NCBI GenBank assembly: GCA_021821885.1
Contig: JAKARO010000001.1
Span: 62,001-126,000, forward strand
Reading direction: 5' to 3'
Length of the DNA: 64,000 nt
DNA from: Pseudomonadota bacterium
GTDB lineage: Bacteria > Pseudomonadota > Gammaproteobacteria > Acidithiobacillales > Acidithiobacillaceae
Made by a program: the position numbers and the translations under genes. This document shows positions 39,952 through 48,557 of this stretch, in pieces (positions within the stretch are counted from its first letter, which is position 1; each line of letters starts with the position of its first letter). The notes under the pieces were generated by a model, which was not told where the DNA came from, searched no databases, and saw only the letters and a list, made by a program, of their open reading frames with translations.

Positions 39952-41538
39952 TCAGGTGTCCTTCATGACATGGCGGGTGATCAGGTACTGCTGCGCGATG
40001 GATACCACGTTATTGGTCAGCCAGTACACCACCAGCCCTGCAGGAAAAAAAGAAAAAAAGACGGCAAAAACCACGGGCAGGATGGACATGACCCGTTTCT
40101 GTATCGGATCCACGGGGGCCGGATTGAGCCGCTGCTGGACAAACATGCTGACCCCCATCAGCAGGGGGAGCATGAAATAGGGGTCCGGTGCCGCGAGGTC
40201 GTGGATCCAAAGTACGAAGGGTGCCTGTCTTAGAGAAACACTTTCGACAAGTACCCAGTACAGCGCAATGAAAACGGGCATCTGGGCAACAATGGGCAGA
40301 CAGCCGGCCATGGGACTGACTTTCTCCTTCCGGTACAGTTCCATCATGGCCACGCCCATTTTCTGGCGGTCGTCACCATATTCTTTCCGGATTTTTTCCA
40401 GTTTTGGCTGCAGCTTTCTCATGTTGGCCATGGAACGGTAGCTGATGGCGGAGGGATAGAAAAAAATCAGCTTGACGGCCAGTACCAGAAAGACAATGGC
40501 CCACCCCCAGTTTCCAGTCCAGCCATGAAACCAGCCGAGCACGCTGTGCATGGGTTCGGCGATAACCGTAAACCAGCCATAGTCCACGGTCTGTTCCAGA
40601 CCATGGCCGAGATTGGCCAGGATATCCTGGCGCTTCGGTCCCAGATAGAGCTGCTGGTGGATGGTGACTGATGCTCCGGGAGCAAGCGATGCCAGTGGCT
40701 GCAGGACGCCTGCAGCGTAATTGGCGCCTTCGGGCCGGGCATAGACCTGTACCTGTGCGCTGGGCTCCGGAATGATGGCCTGGAGGAAATAGTGATCCGT
40801 CATGCCTGCCCAGCCGGGACCGCCATGTAGTTCTGGGTGTCCGCGGAGATCACTAAAACCTTTTTCGGTAAAGGAGCTGCCATGCATTACAACTGCGCCA
40901 GTGAAAATGGACATGAACCAGTGGCTCTGTGTACGTCCGTTTCGGAGGATCTGGTCAAAATAGCTGCCACTCCATGGCGCTGGACCGCGGTTGCTAACCC
41001 GGATGGTTTCATCCACAAGATACTTCCCCGGGAAAAACCGCAGGGTTTTCTGGACATCCAGTGGACCGGCTTTCCCAGCCAGGACGATGCGCTGCCCGCT
41101 GTCACTTACAGAAGAGGCGGCCTGGCTGAACTGTACCTGTATCGGCTGGCCCCCGCTCTGGATAAATCCACTCTGCTGGATGGTGAGCCGGGACGGAGTA
41201 GAGTCGAGAATCTGGTAGGGCGTGGGGTTTTCCACGGCAGATTTATAGTCCCTGAGGCCGAGATCCTGGATGTCTCCCCCAAGAAGACTGACCTGTCCAG
41301 TAAAAGACGGGTTGGAAAAGTGCAGAACCGGCCCGGGGGTTGCACCAGGGGGTGAAAGCACTGCAGCGGATGGTTTTCCCAGGCCGGAAGGAGGGAGTGA
41401 GGGCCGGGCGGAAGACGCTGCGGCAGCCGGACTCTGGGCATGTTTTGCTGTCAGAGACCCGGAACCCATCCAGTGGTCAAAAAGCAGCAGTACGATGATG
41501 GAAAGGACGACAGCGAGAATGGTGCGTTGTGTGTCCAT
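39952..41538 (-). CDS. yidC: membrane protein insertase YidC
   Basis: Inserts and folds inner-membrane proteins, 528 residues. It has an N-terminal signal-anchor (ILAVVLSIIVLLLFDHW), a Ser/Pro/Ala-rich linker, a large periplasmic domain (about 65-320), and the Oxa1 core with helices around WGWAIVFLVLAVKLIFFYP, MAGCLPIVAQMPVFIALYWVL and VFAVFFSFFPAGLVVYWLTNN. The periplasmic domain is typical of Gram-negative YidC. Confidence 0.97.
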   Translation of the reverse strand: MDTQRTILAVVLSIIVLLLFDHWMGSGSLTAKHAQSPAAAASSARPSLPPSGLGKPSAAVLSPPGATPGPVLHFSNPSFTGQVSLLGGDIQDLGLRDYKSAVENPTPYQILDSTPSRLTIQQSGFIQSGGQPIQVQFSQAASSVSDSGQRIVLAGKAGPLDVQKTLRFFPGKYLVDETIRVSNRGPAPWSGSYFDQILRNGRTQSHWFMSIFTGAVVMHGSSFTEKGFSDLRGHPELHGGPGWAGMTDHYFLQAIIPEPSAQVQVYARPEGANYAAGVLQPLASLAPGASVTIHQQLYLGPKRQDILANLGHGLEQTVDYGWFTVIAEPMHSVLGWFHGWTGNWGWAIVFLVLAVKLIFFYPSAISYRSMANMRKLQPKLEKIRKEYGDDRQKMGVAMMELYRKEKVSPMAGCLPIVAQMPVFIALYWVLVESVSLRQAPFVLWIHDLAAPDPYFMLPLLMGVSMFVQQRLNPAPVDPIQKRVMSILPVVFAVFFSFFPAGLVVYWLTNNVVSIAQQYLITRHVMKDT

Positions 41539-41552
41539 GTGGCTCCGACGCT

Positions 41553-41765
41553 TCAGGGAACAGGATCATGGCCACCCTCGTGCCATGGATGGCAGCGGCC
41601 AATACGCTTGGCACCCATCCACATTCCACGCAGGAGGCCGTAACGTTCTATGGCTTCACAGGTGTACTGGGAGCAGGTGGGGTAATAGCGGCAGCTGCTT
41701 GCCATGAAGGGGCTTAAAAGCAGCTGGTACCCGCGGATCAGGGCAATGGCGGCAGAGCTGAACAT
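41553..41765 (-). CDS. yidD: membrane protein insertion efficiency factor YidD
   Basis: 70-residue protein that aids YidC-dependent insertion. The three-cysteine pattern [15 protein letters not shown] is diagnostic, followed by [23 protein letters not shown]. It shares one base with the rnpA stop and precedes yidC by 14 bases. Confidence 0.95.
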   Translation of the reverse strand: MFSSAAIALIRGYQLLLSPFMASSCRYYPTCSQYTCEAIERYGLLRGMWMGAKRIGRCHPWHEGGHDPVP

Positions 41766-42106
41766 CAGCCGAGCACCTTTTCGATCTGGCGGACGAACAG
41801 CGCAACCCCGCCATCTTTTCCGGCTGGCCGGGCTATCGCGAGAATGTCAAGACTGCGGTTTCGCAGCGGGGAAACGCGGAACGCCTCGCGAAGTCGGCGC
41901 TTGATGCGGTTCCGCTGTACCGCGTTGCCTGTCTTGCGGCTTACAGAAAGCCCTAGCCTGGCGTGCCCGAGGCCGTTATCTAGGCTGTACAGTACCAGTT
42001 CGGGGAAAACCCGTTTGCGTCCACGCTGCAGGGTGCGCTGGATGTCGGCTTTCCTGTGCAGCCGGTGTTCCCGGGCAAACTGCTGGCAGGGTCGCGCCCC
42101 GTGCAT
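41765..42106 (-). CDS. rnpA: ribonuclease P protein component
   Basis: Protein subunit of RNase P, 113 residues. The start [22 protein letters not shown] and the RNA-binding RNR box [13 protein letters not shown] are present. It begins three bases after the rpmH stop, the standard arrangement. The RNA subunit gene rnpB was not found in this window. Confidence 0.95.
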   Translation of the reverse strand: MHGARPCQQFAREHRLHRKADIQRTLQRGRKRVFPELVLYSLDNGLGHARLGLSVSRKTGNAVQRNRIKRRLREAFRVSPLRNRSLDILAIARPAGKDGGVALFVRQIEKVLG

Positions 42107-42109
42107 GCC

Positions 42110-42244
42110 TTAAGGGCAGAGCTTGTAACGGCCTTTGGCACGCCGACGCTTAAGCACCAGACGACCCGACCTGGTGGACATGCGGGCACGGAACCCATGG
42201 GTTCGCTTGCGGTGTACAACGCTAGGCTGAAAGGTACGTTTCAT
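42110..42244 (-). CDS. rpmH: 50S ribosomal protein L34
   Basis: A 44-residue basic protein reading [18 protein letters not shown], then [20 protein letters not shown] and ending YKLCP. This is L34, with length and start matching the family; it ends YKLCP where L34 often ends in RLSA or similar. First gene of rpmH-rnpA-yidD-yidC-mnmE. Confidence 0.96.
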   Translation of the reverse strand: MKRTFQPSVVHRKRTHGFRARMSTRSGRLVLKRRRAKGRYKLCP

Positions 42245-42745
42245 GGTTTTCTGTCCTAGAATATCCCGTAAGGGCACGCAAGATAAGGAAATCCTGGCCC
42301 AAAGTCAAGGACTGCTAGCAGGCAAGCGGGAGCCCGTTTGGTGGTTTTCTGGCCGGGACTTCTGTTCCGGGCATGGACCATCCCATTCATGGCTTTCTGG
42401 TAGCCAGTGCCTTCCCCCGCCTGGCCCTGTTCCGTTCCCCATGAGGAGGGCCTGGTTCGTGGGCCCCCTCTTTCATAGCCATAGCGCACCTGTGGTGCTT
42501 GGAACATGGCTTCCCCAAGCTGCGCTTCTGCCACTCCCGGGAAAAATGCCAGCCATGTCCGCTGCGCTGGTTTACAGGGTTGCTGGAGATGTTCTGGCAG
42601 GTATCTTCCCTGCCTGCCTGCCTGCCTGCGCTCACGGTCTGCGGATGCCCAGTGGCGATAACACTCCCAACCCGATAAGGCAGTTAATGGAAAGATGGGA
42701 GTTCTGGCCCTTCCGGGCAAATCCGGATCAAAGCGCACATTGCGG
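42245..42745. other. rpmH-lysA gap with CCTG repeat and small hairpins; no gene recognised
   Basis: About 500 bases with no convincing coding frame. Features: a CCTG microsatellite (about five copies, near 42608-42628); an inverted repeat ACTCCCA/TGGGAGT about 33 bases apart near 42662-42702; and a GCCC-TTCC-GGGC hairpin at 42707-42718 that could help end lysA transcription. The rpmH promoter should be in the left part. Open frames on both strands (160-210 codons) have compositions unlike the neighbours. I found no tRNA, RNase P RNA or convincing SRP RNA. Confidence 0.45.
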
Positions 42746-43990
42746 TCAGTCCGGGTTTTCCTCGGCGGTCAAAAGATCCGCCAGGTTTTCACGGCGGCGT
42801 ACCAGCCTCGCTTCGCTTCCCCTGACCAGGATCTCTGGGGGACGTGGTCGGCTGTTGTACTGGCTGGCCATGGCAAAACCATAGGCGCCGGTACTGAGGA
42901 TGGCCAGGAGGTCACCGGCACGGACGGCTAGAGGGCGGTTTCTGGCGAAAAAATCTCCGCTCTCACATATGGGACCGACCACATCCAGAGTGCCGGTTTC
43001 TGCAGGCGACTCTTCCTGTACGGGGAGGATATCGTGCCAGGCACCATAGAGGCTAGGCCGCAGAAGGTCATTCATCGCGGCATCTACTATGCAGAATTTT
43101 TTTCCGTCATTGTCCTTGAGGTATTCTACCCGGGTTAGCAGGACCCCAGCGTTGCCCACTACAGATCTTCCCAGTTCTACGACAGGCCGGACCGGCAGTC
43201 CTGCAAGGGCATCGTGGAGTACCGCGGCATAGGCTGCCGGCGTGGGTGCCTGTTCTTCATGGTAGCGGATGCCTACCCCCCCGCCCAGATCCAGGTGGCT
43301 GAGGGGTACTCCTGCACCAGCAAGCCGCTCGTAAAGTCCACGAACCTTGCGCGCTGCTTCAGCGATGGGTGCCAGATCTGTCAGCTGCGATCCGATATGG
43401 CAGGCAATGCCCCGGAAATCAACGGCTGGCCAGCGGGCTGCCTCAAGATACAGTCTTTCCGCATGGACCAGGGGAATTCCAAACTTGCTTTCCCGGAGGC
43501 CTGTAGCGATATAGCTGTGGGTTCCTGGGTCTACGTCAGGATTCACCCGCAGGGCTACCGGAGCCCTGCACCCCAGTCCGGAAGCAATCGCGTCTACCTG
43601 TTCCAGCTCTGCCTCAGATTCCACATTCAGGCAGAAGATTCCTGCATCAAGGGCGGCCCTGATTTCCTCGCGGCTTTTGCCAACGCCGGAGAATACTGTC
43701 CGTTGGGGATCGCCCCCAGCACGCAGAACCCGGGCCAGCTCACCCCCGGAAACGATATCAAAGCCAGCGCCCCAGCGAGCAAGGCTGGCCAGGACATGGA
43801 GATTGCTGTTGGCTTTTACCGCGTAGCACAGCAGGGTCTCCGGTCCAAGGGCGTGACTGAATGCGGTATAGCGCTCATGAATGGCCATTTCGGAGTACAC
43901 ATATGCCGGTGTACCGAAACGTGCCGCTATCTGGTCCAGGGGCACTTCATCTGCCCAGAGTCTGCCTGCGCGGTAGTGAAAATGTCTCAT
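42746..43990 (-). CDS. lysA: diaminopimelate decarboxylase
   Basis: Last step of lysine synthesis; PLP-dependent fold-III decarboxylase, 414 residues. The PLP lysine is in CYAVKANSN, with HIGSQLTDL and DLGGGVGI following and CESGDFF near the C-terminus. The segment that normally reads EPGR is VELGRSVVGNAG here, with Leu for Pro. The frame extends to 44110 but the ATG at 43990 overlaps the lptM stop (ATGA) and matches the family start (MRHFHYR). Confidence 0.95.
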   Translation of the reverse strand: MRHFHYRAGRLWADEVPLDQIAARFGTPAYVYSEMAIHERYTAFSHALGPETLLCYAVKANSNLHVLASLARWGAGFDIVSGGELARVLRAGGDPQRTVFSGVGKSREEIRAALDAGIFCLNVESEAELEQVDAIASGLGCRAPVALRVNPDVDPGTHSYIATGLRESKFGIPLVHAERLYLEAARWPAVDFRGIACHIGSQLTDLAPIAEAARKVRGLYERLAGAGVPLSHLDLGGGVGIRYHEEQAPTPAAYAAVLHDALAGLPVRPVVELGRSVVGNAGVLLTRVEYLKDNDGKKFCIVDAAMNDLLRPSLYGAWHDILPVQEESPAETGTLDVVGPICESGDFFARNRPLAVRAGDLLAILSTGAYGFAMASQYNSRPRPPEILVRGSEARLVRRRENLADLLTAEENPD

Positions 43991-44151
43991 GACCGGGTCG
44001 GGGCCCCCGCAGTCGCGGTCTGGCTGTGATGTATCGTGGACGGCAGAACCAGTGCCGTTTTCCGGCCACAGCCAGCGAGAAGAATCCCCAGGCAAAGAAA
44101 GAGAGGCCAATGCAGGCGGGAAAAGCAGATCCCGGTTTTTGGGGTTCGCAT
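43987..44151 (-). CDS. lptM: LptM-like small lipoprotein (YifL type)
   Basis: A 54-residue gene. The protein starts [11 protein letters not shown], has a hydrophobic core FLCLGIL, and a lipobox LAGCGRKTALVLP, matching the LptM/YifL pattern LAGCGxKGPLxxP. LptM assists maturation of the LptD lipopolysaccharide translocon in E. coli, and its gene usually lies just before lysA, as here. Its ATG overlaps the argH stop by one base and its stop overlaps the lysA ATG by four, so argH-lptM-lysA is one coupled unit. Confidence 0.85.
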   Translation of the reverse strand: MRTPKTGICFSRLHWPLFLCLGILLAGCGRKTALVLPSTIHHSQTATAGAPTRS

Positions 44152-45542
44152 CAGAAGGACCTCTCCCGCTGGAGACGGGTCCGAGCCCGGGCTATGGCAG
44201 AACGGACCTGTTCTGGCGCTGTCCCTCCCAGATGGTTGCGTGCGGCTACTGATCCCTCAAGGGACAAAACTTCGGCCACTTCGGGGCCCACCTGGGGACA
44301 GATTTTCTGCAGTTCATGCAGGGAGAGGCCCTCCAGCCCTATGCCCTGTGTTTGGGCAAGACGTACGGCTCGACCGACAATCGCATGGGCGTCACGGAAA
44401 GGGATTCCCTTGCGGACAAGATAGTCGGCAAGGTCGGTTGCGGTTGCAAAACCCTTTTCCGCTTCTTCCCGCATCCGTTTTGGGTAGGTGCGCAGTCCGG
44501 GGAGCATATGGATGAGAACTTCAAGGCTCGCCTGAATTTCGTCCAGGGCAGAAAAGAAAATGGACTTGTCTTCCTGGTTGTCGCGGTTGTAGGCAAGGGG
44601 CTGCCCTTTCATCAGGATCAGGAGTGAAGTCATCTGCCCCATGACCTTGCCGCTTTTTCCACGAATCAGTTCAGCCACATCGGGATTTTTTTTCTGGGGC
44701 ATGATGCTGGACCCGGTACAGAAGGCGTCCGGCAGATCAATAAAGGCGAGGGCGGACGACATCCAGTAGATGAGTTCCTCTGACAGTCTCGACAGGTGTA
44801 CTGCAAGAATGGAAAAGTCCGACAGGACTTCAAGAAGGAAATCGCGGTCGGATACCGCATCCAGGCTGTTTTCTGCCACATGGTCGAATCCCAGCTCACG
44901 GGCGACATCCCAGCGGTCAATGGGAAAGGTGGTGCCTGCGAGCGCCGCGGATCCCAGGGGCAGGACATTGACCCGTTTCCGTGCGTCCTGCAGGCGGCCG
45001 GTATCCCGGTGGAACATTTCCACATATGCCATGCAGTGATGCCCAAAGGTGACCGGCTGGGCTACCTGCATGTGGGTGAGCCCGGGAAGAACCGTTTCCG
45101 CTTCCCGTTCGGCGAGATCAAGAAACACCGTCTGCAGTTCCTGCAGACGGGCAATGGCATCATCCAGTGCCTCCCGGACATAAAGGCGCATGTCCGTAGC
45201 CACCTGGTCGTTGCGTGAACGTCCGGTATGAAGCTTCTTTCCAGTGTCTCCAATGAGCTCGATCAGCCGGTTCTCCACATGCATGTGAATGTCTTCCAGG
45301 GCCTCGCTCAGCGGAAGTTGTCCGGCGGAAATTTCTTCCCTGACCTGTAACAGCCCGGCAGTGATGGCCTCCACTTCTGCGGCTTCCAGTACGCCCACCC
45401 GTCCCAGCATGCGTGCATGGGCTATGGAACCCCGGATATCCTGCCGGTAAAGTCGGGCATCCACGGCAATGGAGGCGGTAAACCGTTCCACAAGGGCGTC
45501 GGTACTTTCGGCGAAACGGCCACCCCACAATTTCTCGCTCAT
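44151..45542 (-). CDS. argH: argininosuccinate lyase
   Basis: Splits argininosuccinate into arginine and fumarate, 463 residues. It starts [10 protein letters not shown], has the fumarase-superfamily signature [13 protein letters not shown] and the [15 protein letters not shown] block. First gene of the argH-lptM-lysA unit. Confidence 0.97.
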   Translation of the reverse strand: MSEKLWGGRFAESTDALVERFTASIAVDARLYRQDIRGSIAHARMLGRVGVLEAAEVEAITAGLLQVREEISAGQLPLSEALEDIHMHVENRLIELIGDTGKKLHTGRSRNDQVATDMRLYVREALDDAIARLQELQTVFLDLAEREAETVLPGLTHMQVAQPVTFGHHCMAYVEMFHRDTGRLQDARKRVNVLPLGSAALAGTTFPIDRWDVARELGFDHVAENSLDAVSDRDFLLEVLSDFSILAVHLSRLSEELIYWMSSALAFIDLPDAFCTGSSIMPQKKNPDVAELIRGKSGKVMGQMTSLLILMKGQPLAYNRDNQEDKSIFFSALDEIQASLEVLIHMLPGLRTYPKRMREEAEKGFATATDLADYLVRKGIPFRDAHAIVGRAVRLAQTQGIGLEGLSLHELQKICPQVGPEVAEVLSLEGSVAARNHLGGTAPEQVRSAIARARTRLQRERSF

Positions 45543-45598
45543 TCATCTTGCTCCTTCTAACGGCAGGACTATACCGAAAACACGGGCTGCGGGGCCAG

Positions 45599-46198
45599 TC
45601 AGTCCATGAGGCGGAAAATGTCCCAGACGCGGTCGCGTAGAAATGTGTGCATGACCGCCATGCCAATATGGCCGATCAGGTAGGCCCAGACCACGTTGCC
45701 AAGTACCTTGTGCAGTGGGAGCAGGATGTGGAGGACCGGGCCCGGAGACGCACCGGCCTGTGGCAGGAAGAAAAACACTGCCGTGCCAGTCAGGGCCATC
45801 CATGTCACGGCCAGCAGGCCGAGTCCATGAATTACAGCACCCAGACCGGGGTGCGGTCCTACTCCACCCAGCCTGCCGCCCAGCAGACCCTTCAGGTCAC
45901 GCAAGATGGGCTGCCAGGGGCCGGTAACAGGAAACATCTGCTTTCTAATCTCGGGGTGGACAAGAATCCATAGCCACTGCCAAAGCAGAAAAAATGTGGT
46001 TAACAGCCCGATCCAGGCGTGAAAGCTAAAAAGCAGTTTGCCAAGGTTCCCATAGTCGGCATGCTTGGCCCAGTGGGGGGACATCCAGAGGGAGGAGAAA
46101 AGCTGCCAGACTATGCAGATGGCGAATCCGGCGTGGAGCCACCGCACTTCCCTGGGCCAGAGATTCTTTGTGCTAGGTACTGTATTGGTCCTGGACAT
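45599..46198 (-). CDS. cytochrome b561-type membrane protein
   Basis: 199 residues, four to five membrane helices. Histidines in helix contexts are candidate haem ligands: VRWLHAGFAI, FHAWIGLLT, VIHGLGLLAV, LLPLHKVLGNVVW and LIGHIGMAVMHTF. This is the Ni/Fe-hydrogenase/b561-like cytochrome b architecture. AAAGGAGAGG precedes the ATG at 46198 (MSRTNTVP). The electron partner is unknown; no reductase gene is adjacent. Confidence 0.8.
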   Translation of the reverse strand: MSRTNTVPSTKNLWPREVRWLHAGFAICIVWQLFSSLWMSPHWAKHADYGNLGKLLFSFHAWIGLLTTFFLLWQWLWILVHPEIRKQMFPVTGPWQPILRDLKGLLGGRLGGVGPHPGLGAVIHGLGLLAVTWMALTGTAVFFFLPQAGASPGPVLHILLPLHKVLGNVVWAYLIGHIGMAVMHTFLRDRVWDIFRLMD

Positions 46199-46445
46199 CG
46201 GAATTCCTCTCCTTTCTGGGTGGATCAGGTTTTGTCTGGGGCGCCATCCTGCACAGGAGGCCAGTTTCACCTCCGGCCGGGAGTCCTGGCGGTCGAAATT
46301 GCTCCTATGGTAGCGTGGAAAGCTGCGTCTGCCGTGGAGCAGACGTACAGCGTGGCTGTATTATTGTCTGCAGAAGATCTGCCGTTCTTGCCTGCGAAAT
46401 GCTGGGGCGTTTCCCGCAGTGCCCCATGAAAGCCATGCCGCCGGG

Positions 46446-47378
46446 CTAGCAGAATTCCTGGCGGCGCAGCAGGATCCGGCGATATTCCTCGGGATCGCGG
46501 AGTTCCGTCATGTGCCCGGCGCGGGGGAAATGTCTGGCCTCCAGGCGGAGCAGCCAGAAGCGTAGGGCCGCAGCCCTCATATAGGGGAACCAGAGGCCAT
46601 GCTCGCTCCTTTCAATGGGACGGACCTTGCTGTAATGCTGCCAGAGGGTGGCCGCCATCTCCTTGTCGAGGCTTCCATCCGGAAGGGAACACCATGCGTT
46701 GGCAACAACGGCCAGGTCGTAAAGCCACGCGTCATCCCCAGCGTAATAATAGTCAATAGTCCCGGAAATCCCGCTCTTGGTGAAAAGTACGTTATCCGGG
46801 AAAAGATCGGCATGGACTACCCCGCGGGGCACCCGGTCGTGGGGCCAAAACTTCTGTGCCTCCTGTTCTTCGACCAGAATTTCCCGCTCTGCCGGACTGA
46901 GTTTTGGTATAAGCCTCCTTGCGGTCTGCTGGCACCAGAAGACGCCCGCCGGATTGGGGTGGCGTTCTGGGAAGCCGGTACCGGCAATGTGCATTTTTGC
47001 GAGCAGTGTGCCGACCGCAGCAATTTCGGCGCCATTCGGGGGCCTTCCTTCGATGGAACTTCCCGGCAGGCGCTGTACGATCGCCGCAGGCTTGCCGCAC
47101 AGTTCTCCCAGAATGCTGCCGTCCCGGGCATGGACCGGAGCAGGGCAGGGAATTCCCCGCAGGCTTAGCCACTCGGTTACATGGAGATAGTAGGGGATTT
47201 CGCTGGCAGGAAGGCGCTCGAACAGGGTAAGGACGAAATGGCCGTTGGGCGTCTCGAGAAAAAAATTGCTGTTTTCGGTGCCGGCACAAATGCCGGTCAG
47301 CGAGTCAGCTGGCCCAAGGTCGTAATCGGACAGAAAAGCGTCCAGGGCCTTGGCTGGAACATCAGTGTAGACAGACAT
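46446..47378 (-). CDS. thrB: homoserine kinase (ThrB type II, APH-like fold)
   Basis: Phosphorylates homoserine in threonine synthesis; belongs to the aminoglycoside phosphotransferase-fold type. 310 residues. GTENSNFFL in the lobe I loop, the catalytic VVHADLFPDNVLF and the metal-binding GTIDYYYAGDDAW are clear. It lies beside DUF2782 and near polA, a common neighbourhood in beta/gamma-proteobacteria. Confidence 0.92.
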   Translation of the reverse strand: MSVYTDVPAKALDAFLSDYDLGPADSLTGICAGTENSNFFLETPNGHFVLTLFERLPASEIPYYLHVTEWLSLRGIPCPAPVHARDGSILGELCGKPAAIVQRLPGSSIEGRPPNGAEIAAVGTLLAKMHIAGTGFPERHPNPAGVFWCQQTARRLIPKLSPAEREILVEEQEAQKFWPHDRVPRGVVHADLFPDNVLFTKSGISGTIDYYYAGDDAWLYDLAVVANAWCSLPDGSLDKEMAATLWQHYSKVRPIERSEHGLWFPYMRAAALRFWLLRLEARHFPRAGHMTELRDPEEYRRILLRRQEFC

Positions 47379-47411
47379 GGAAAAGCCGGATCCTGAAAGC
47401 CCTATCTTCTC

Positions 47412-47750
47412 CTACCAGTGGAAAAGGATCCACTGGGGAACGCTCATGCGCTCGGCATCGTTTTTGGGGACGCGGGTGAACTCGCCGTTACCGCTCCGGT
47501 TGACCAGATAGTATGGCGGGAAGGGCCTGGGCGGAATGACCTTGACCATATAGACCTCGCCATTGACCCGGTATTCCTCTATGCGCGAACCCGAGGGCAC
47601 ATGCAGTTTGGCTGCAGGCCCACCAGGCGTGTCGGGAGCAAGGCGGGGCAAATGGTAGGGGTGGTCCGTTTTCTGCCCCTGGGCGAGAGCGGAAACCGAT
47701 ATCACCAGGGCAACGGCAGAGAGCACGAATGTAACGCTGCGAATGTGCAT
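47412..47750 (-). CDS. DUF2782 family exported protein
   Basis: 112 residues; a signal peptide (about 1-23, cleavage near ALA) followed by a small domain with YRVNGEVYMVKVIPPRPFPPYYLVNRSGNG. Function unknown; the family is typically encoded between polA and thrB. GAGGAGG is before the ATG. Confidence 0.85.
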   Translation of the reverse strand: MHIRSVTFVLSAVALVISVSALAQGQKTDHPYHLPRLAPDTPGGPAAKLHVPSGSRIEEYRVNGEVYMVKVIPPRPFPPYYLVNRSGNGEFTRVPKNDAERMSVPQWILFHW

Positions 47751-47768
47751 TTTTGCCTCCTCGTGTCT

Positions 47769-48488
47769 TCAGAGGTTGAGCAGGGCTTCGGTTTCTGCGG
47801 CTGATGGCGCAAAACCGCGTTTTTCATAATGGTCAAAAATGGCCGCCACGACTGCGTCAGCCTCGTCCAGAACCGTGACCAGGTCAAGATCTTCCGGATT
47901 GATGGTGCCATGGGCCAGCATGGTGTCTTTCCACCACTGGATGAGACCGCTCCAGAAATCCGATCCCACCAGAATGATGGGCATGCGCCTGGTTTTCCCC
48001 GTCTGGACAAGCGTCAGGCATTCAGCCAGCTCGTCTAGGGTCCCAAAGCCTCCGGGCATCACCACGTAGGCTGCCGCATATTTCATGAACATGACCTTGC
48101 GGGAATAGAAATGCTCAAAGGAAAGGGAAATATCCTGATAGGGATTGCTGATCTGTTCATGGGGCAGCTCGATGTTCAGGCCAATGCTGTAACCGCTCCC
48201 GTGGAAAGCGCCGCGGTTGGCGGCTTCCATGATCCCCGGCCCGCCACCGCTGATGACAGAAAAACCGGCATTGGAAAGGGTTTCAGCTATTTGCTGTGCC
48301 TTGGTGTACCATGGATGGTCTTCCCGGACGCGTGCTGAGCCAAAAATGCTGACGCAGGGTTCCACTGTGGCCAGTTTTTCATAGCCCCTGACAAATTCGG
48401 CTATGATCTGGAAAATTTTCCAGGCTTCCCGGGTCAGACGGTTCTCACCACTATCGCGGAGTCTTTCTGCTTCTAGTTGGGCACGCAT
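47769..48488 (-). CDS. LOG family protein (TIGR00730)
   Basis: 239 residues. Nucleotide-binding motifs SGGGPGIMEAANRGA and MPGGFGTLDELAE define the LOG (lysine-decarboxylase-like, cytokinin-riboside 5'-monophosphate phosphoribohydrolase) family. Members without plant contact may cleave purine 5'-monophosphates. An alternative start at 48542 would overlap the divergent polA leader. Start of a minus-strand run with DUF2782 and thrB. Confidence 0.9.
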   Translation of the reverse strand: MRAQLEAERLRDSGENRLTREAWKIFQIIAEFVRGYEKLATVEPCVSIFGSARVREDHPWYTKAQQIAETLSNAGFSVISGGGPGIMEAANRGAFHGSGYSIGLNIELPHEQISNPYQDISLSFEHFYSRKVMFMKYAAAYVVMPGGFGTLDELAECLTLVQTGKTRRMPIILVGSDFWSGLIQWWKDTMLAHGTINPEDLDLVTVLDEADAVVAAIFDHYEKRGFAPSAAETEALLNL

Positions 48489-48557
48489 CCAGGTTTTCCC
48501 GTGGCAAAATGGAACGGCTGGCATATTATGACCCAAATCCATGGAGAAGTCCCGAAT

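Noticed and set aside
42395-42435. SRP RNA (ffs)-like GGAAGGCA stretch on the minus strand
   Set aside because: The conserved loop sequence and the paired flanks of SRP RNA are not present.
42256-42738. 160-codon minus-strand frame upstream of rpmH
   Set aside because: No ribosome site, Gly/Arg/Gln-rich repeats from the CCTG run, and no similarity to known proteins.
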